The position numbers and the translations under genes are program-made. Below the pieces are notes generated by a model that did not search any database, was not told where the DNA came from, and was given only the letters and a program-made list of their open reading frames with translations. From Desulfofustis sp. (GTDB taxonomy: Bacteria > Desulfobacterota > Desulfobulbia > Desulfobulbales > Desulfocapsaceae): a stretch of DNA of 27,407 nt. This document shows, one piece after another, positions 25,050 to 27,407 of the stretch. The stretch covers positions 1 through 27,407 of the forward strand of contig JAQYVS010000317.1 of assembly GCA_030145365.1 (NCBI GenBank), given 5' to 3'. Within the stretch, counting starts at the first letter, position 1. Each line of letters opens with the position of its first letter.

Positions 25050-26459
25050 ATGAGTTCTGAGGATGACAGCCACCGCCGGGCTGACTCTGAAAAGGGGCGT
25101 GGTACGCCGCGCCAAGGTACGATTTCCCTGATCATAGCTATTTTTGCCTACATCGGACTGATCGTTTCTGATCCGGCTACGAGCCCGTTTTATGCTATTG
25201 AGAGTGCCTTGGGAACGGTTGGCTATTCGCTCATAGTACCTACCATGCTGTTTGTTATTGCAGTGGCCGCATCTGTTTCTTTGGGTTATGTGGCCATCGG
25301 AATCAGATTCAATAGAGGTGAGGGCGGGCCGGGCCTGATTTACGAGATGCTGGGAGTCAACCCGGCAATGCTGGCAGCTGCGAGCCTGATCCAGGATTTT
25401 GTTCTTACCGACGCAATCACCATGGCGGCAACGGTAGCTGCCCTGGTATCGCATGGCATCAGTTTCGGTATGGATTTTGGTGCCTTCACGGCTTTGGCCG
25501 ACCGTCTCGGTCTGGCTCTTATTGTCGGGTTGGCGGTGGCGGTTGTCATGCGACTTGGCGACAAGGGGCGCTATATCTTCGCCTTTATGACATTCGGATT
25601 CATGGGGCTTATCCTTTATACGGTGTTCCTGCCGATTCTGCCTAATGCAAAAGAGCTGATGCCCGTCGCCCATGATATCTTTATTCCCGATAATTCGTCC
25701 TTGACTGGAATATCAATGATTATCGTCCTGCTGTTTGGAGCCGTTCGAGGTTTTGCATTGCTTACTGGCTTTGAAGCCAGTGTTGCAGGGTTGTCCCATG
25801 AAGAGGATAAACCTCGATGGGCACGAATAGCTATGGGTGTGGGAACCGTGGTCGCAGTACTTACTTTTACAAGTATTGTTACCTACGATATAGCTGCAAC
25901 AACGAAGATACTCGAACTTGAACCGAGTCATAAAAACACCCTGTTTAACCTTTGGACCCGCTCAAAAATATTGCCCGGAAGTTCGATAGAGATATTTTTA
26001 ACCCTGTTTTCCGTTGGGATTCTGCTGTCAGGTGCTGCCAGCGGGGCTGTAGCCGGAAGCGGTATGTTGAGGACTCTGGTACGTTCCAGGGCCCTGCCAC
26101 AGTATCTGAGTAACCCTGTTGGTCATGATTATCGCTCCATTTTCATCGTACACGGTTCAGCCATTCTGCTGACCCTGGGATTTGGGGCTAACGAACTGAA
26201 AATTGTGGCTTTTTATGCAATTTCGGTCTTGGTTGGCTTTTTATTGAGTCTCACAGCGGCAGTCAAATTCGCCTTTTATACCAGGACCTACTATCTGATG
26301 CTTGCCATACCCGGCTTAGTGATGGTGGCTTTTGCCCTGGTGGTTAATATGGGCCGTTATGAAGGCTGGGTGATTGTCGGAGTAGGTATTGTAATGGCTT
26401 ACTGTCTGCGTAAGAAATGGTTTGCCGGCGGCCGTCAGCCGATTAATTTCAGCCACTAA
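25050..26459 (+). CDS. APC-superfamily permease, KUP/KimA-like, possible potassium transporter
   Basis: Inner-membrane transporter of 469 residues with about 12 helices, after a polar N-terminus of 22 residues. Annotation pipelines would probably call it an amino-acid permease. Helix 1 reads DPATSPFY (41-48), close to the DIGTSPLY signature of KUP potassium transporters, and NRGEGG (88-93) matches the KUP loop NxGEGG. Residues that coordinate potassium in Bacillus KimA, as I recall them (D36/Y43, D117/T121, T230/E233), have counterparts with the same spacing: D41/Y48, D116/T120 and T239/E242. It lacks KimA's C-terminal cytosolic domain and ends soon after the last helix. A stand-alone UspA-family protein is encoded six bases upstream. 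The transporter fold is certain; potassium as substrate is inferred. Confidence 0.85.
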   Translation: MSSEDDSHRRADSEKGRGTPRQGTISLIIAIFAYIGLIVSDPATSPFYAIESALGTVGYSLIVPTMLFVIAVAASVSLGYVAIGIRFNRGEGGPGLIYEMLGVNPAMLAAASLIQDFVLTDAITMAATVAALVSHGISFGMDFGAFTALADRLGLALIVGLAVAVVMRLGDKGRYIFAFMTFGFMGLILYTVFLPILPNAKELMPVAHDIFIPDNSSLTGISMIIVLLFGAVRGFALLTGFEASVAGLSHEEDKPRWARIAMGVGTVVAVLTFTSIVTYDIAATTKILELEPSHKNTLFNLWTRSKILPGSSIEIFLTLFSVGILLSGAASGAVAGSGMLRTLVRSRALPQYLSNPVGHDYRSIFIVHGSAILLTLGFGANELKIVAFYAISVLVGFLLSLTAAVKFAFYTRTYYLMLAIPGLVMVAFALVVNMGRYEGWVIVGVGIVMAYCLRKKWFAGGRQPINFSH

Positions 26460-26539
26460 TGTCCGGGACTAAACTGATAAAGAACATCATCAAATAATAC
26501 GACAACGTTTCAGTTGTGACTGGTTTCTCGTGATATCAG

Positions 26540-27407
26540 TCAATCACTTTTTTCTTCAGTATCGTTTTCTGATTCGTGTGAAGCGATACCCACAGCGGGC
26601 AGGTAGTCTTTGAAGGCCTCGCCATAAATTCCCCAGATCGAAATAAACAGGGCTGCGATGATGGGGCCTATGATGATACCGAGAATACCAAACATAGAGA
26701 TACCGCCAAGCGTACCAAAAAGAACAAAAAGGTCGTGCATCGCTGTGTCTTTTCCAACCAGTCGAGGCCTTACCAGGTTATCAAGATTGCCGGCGATAAG
26801 GCCACAGACAATTACTAAAATAATCACTCCACCAAAGTTACCGGTCATCACCAGGATTATCGCTGCGGGTGCCCAGACAATGGCAGTGCCAAAAGCTGGA
26901 ATCACCGAGGCAAACGCCATGATTGTCCCCCAGAAGACGGGGCCCTGGATACCGGTGAAGAAAAATGCCAGACCACAGATCGAACCCTGCATGATCCCGA
27001 TAATCATGGTCCCTTTGATTGTTGCCCGGGTGACCGAAGTGAAATGTTTCAGCAGAAGCTGCTCGTCATCATCTTTTAGCGGGAGGAAATAGAGAATTTT
27101 GTTAAGCAGAACATCGCCCATGGTAAAAAAATAGAACATCACATAGAGCATAATGATTGATCCAAATACAGCATGGACGGTGACCATGGTAACAGAGGAC
27201 AGGGAATTGACGAGAAAGGTGGAGATAGTGGCAACGATTTGTCCAGCCTTCTCGATAAAAATATCGCGGTAGGGCAGTAATTCTTCGTAAAATGGTAGAT
27301 TAACCAGGTACTTGGTGTATTCTGACGGCTCATTGATTACCGTCTGGACAAAAGGTGTGACAGACTGAGAGACGGCGACCGCCTGGGCAGCCACAATGCC
27401 CACCAGG
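26540..27407 (-). CDS. AI-2E family (PerM/UPF0118) transporter, 5' end outside window
   Basis: C-terminal 289 or so residues of an inner-membrane protein of the AI-2E/PerM family, whose members have been linked to autoinducer-2 export, sodium/proton exchange or other efflux. The frame stays open to the right edge, and the GTG at 27403 is an internal valine. A periplasmic-side region is followed by the characteristic block of hydrophobic helices, with the family motifs GTIMAFASVIPAFG, NLDNLVRPRLVGKDTAMHDL and FGTLGGISMFGILGIIIGP. An acidic tail (HESENDTEEKSD) closes it. It converges with the permease gene, 80 bases apart, with no terminator seen there. The substrate is unknown and the AI-2 link is weak for most members. 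Confidence 0.92.
   Translation of the reverse strand, partial: LVGIVAAQAVAVSQSVTPFVQTVINEPSEYTKYLVNLPFYEELLPYRDIFIEKAGQIVATISTFLVNSLSSVTMVTVHAVFGSIIMLYVMFYFFTMGDVLLNKILYFLPLKDDDEQLLLKHFTSVTRATIKGTMIIGIMQGSICGLAFFFTGIQGPVFWGTIMAFASVIPAFGTAIVWAPAAIILVMTGNFGGVIILVIVCGLIAGNLDNLVRPRLVGKDTAMHDLFVLFGTLGGISMFGILGIIIGPIIAALFISIWGIYGEAFKDYLPAVGIASHESENDTEEKSD

Noticed and set aside
24564..25673. A 369-codon open frame on the - strand opposite the universal stress and permease genes
   Set aside because: It is rich in His, Arg, Gln and Asn, with no domain or hydrophobic core, and lies fully opposite two well-supported genes. It is a shadow frame.

Overview
This window looks like a chromosomal, mostly housekeeping stretch of a Gram-negative bacterium. 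An outer membrane is implied by a Lol lipoprotein-release ABC system and a TamA/TamB pair. The mix of a DUF1847 protein, an FlK-like thioesterase, a SurE/serine-dehydratase-like pair and an Acr3 pump would fit a deltaproteobacterium (Desulfobacterota, perhaps a Desulfobulbales relative). That placement is inferred from gene content only. No rRNA, tRNA, CRISPR array, insertion sequence, phage gene or att site was recognised.

Layout, left to right. (1) Bases 1-2556, + strand: the 3' part of a D-Ala-D-Ala carboxypeptidase, a GhrB-like 2-hydroxyacid dehydrogenase, and two small unannotated ORFs (a CPKC protein with a TTG start and a 51-residue basic protein). (2) Bases 2599-5478: a divergent thymidylate synthase (-), a small exported protein (+), an HD-domain hydrolase (-) and an FlK-type hotdog thioesterase (-). 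(3) Bases 5681-8146, + strand: surE, a PLP-dependent serine/threonine dehydratase and a DUF1847 protein, closely spaced. A long inverted repeat lies in front of surE. (4) Bases 8155-12431, - strand: lysS, a lolC/E permease, lolD and an SGNH hydrolase in one tight run. (5) Bases 12494-13948, - strand: an rlmD-type 23S rRNA methyltransferase with an intrinsic terminator. (6) Bases 14047-21427, + strand: tamA, tamB, yqeY and trkA, with a good sigma70-like promoter just upstream of tamA. (7) Bases 21518-24340, - strand: trkH and an acr3 arsenite pump. (8) Bases 24606-26459, + strand: a universal stress protein and an APC-superfamily permease with KUP/KimA-like features. (9) The right edge holds the 3' part of an AI-2E family (PerM-like) transporter, - strand.

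How the genes relate. TamA/TamB and LolC-LolD both serve the outer membrane. TrkA and TrkH should form one potassium channel/uptake system although they are encoded convergently. About 1.6 kb beyond trkH, the USP-permease pair carries residues that match the potassium-binding motifs of KimA, so the right-hand third may be a potassium-homeostasis neighbourhood. The USP-permease pair is the strongest candidate here for a little-described system: a KimA-like transporter whose regulatory domain is a separate protein. Most of the rest is well-known families.
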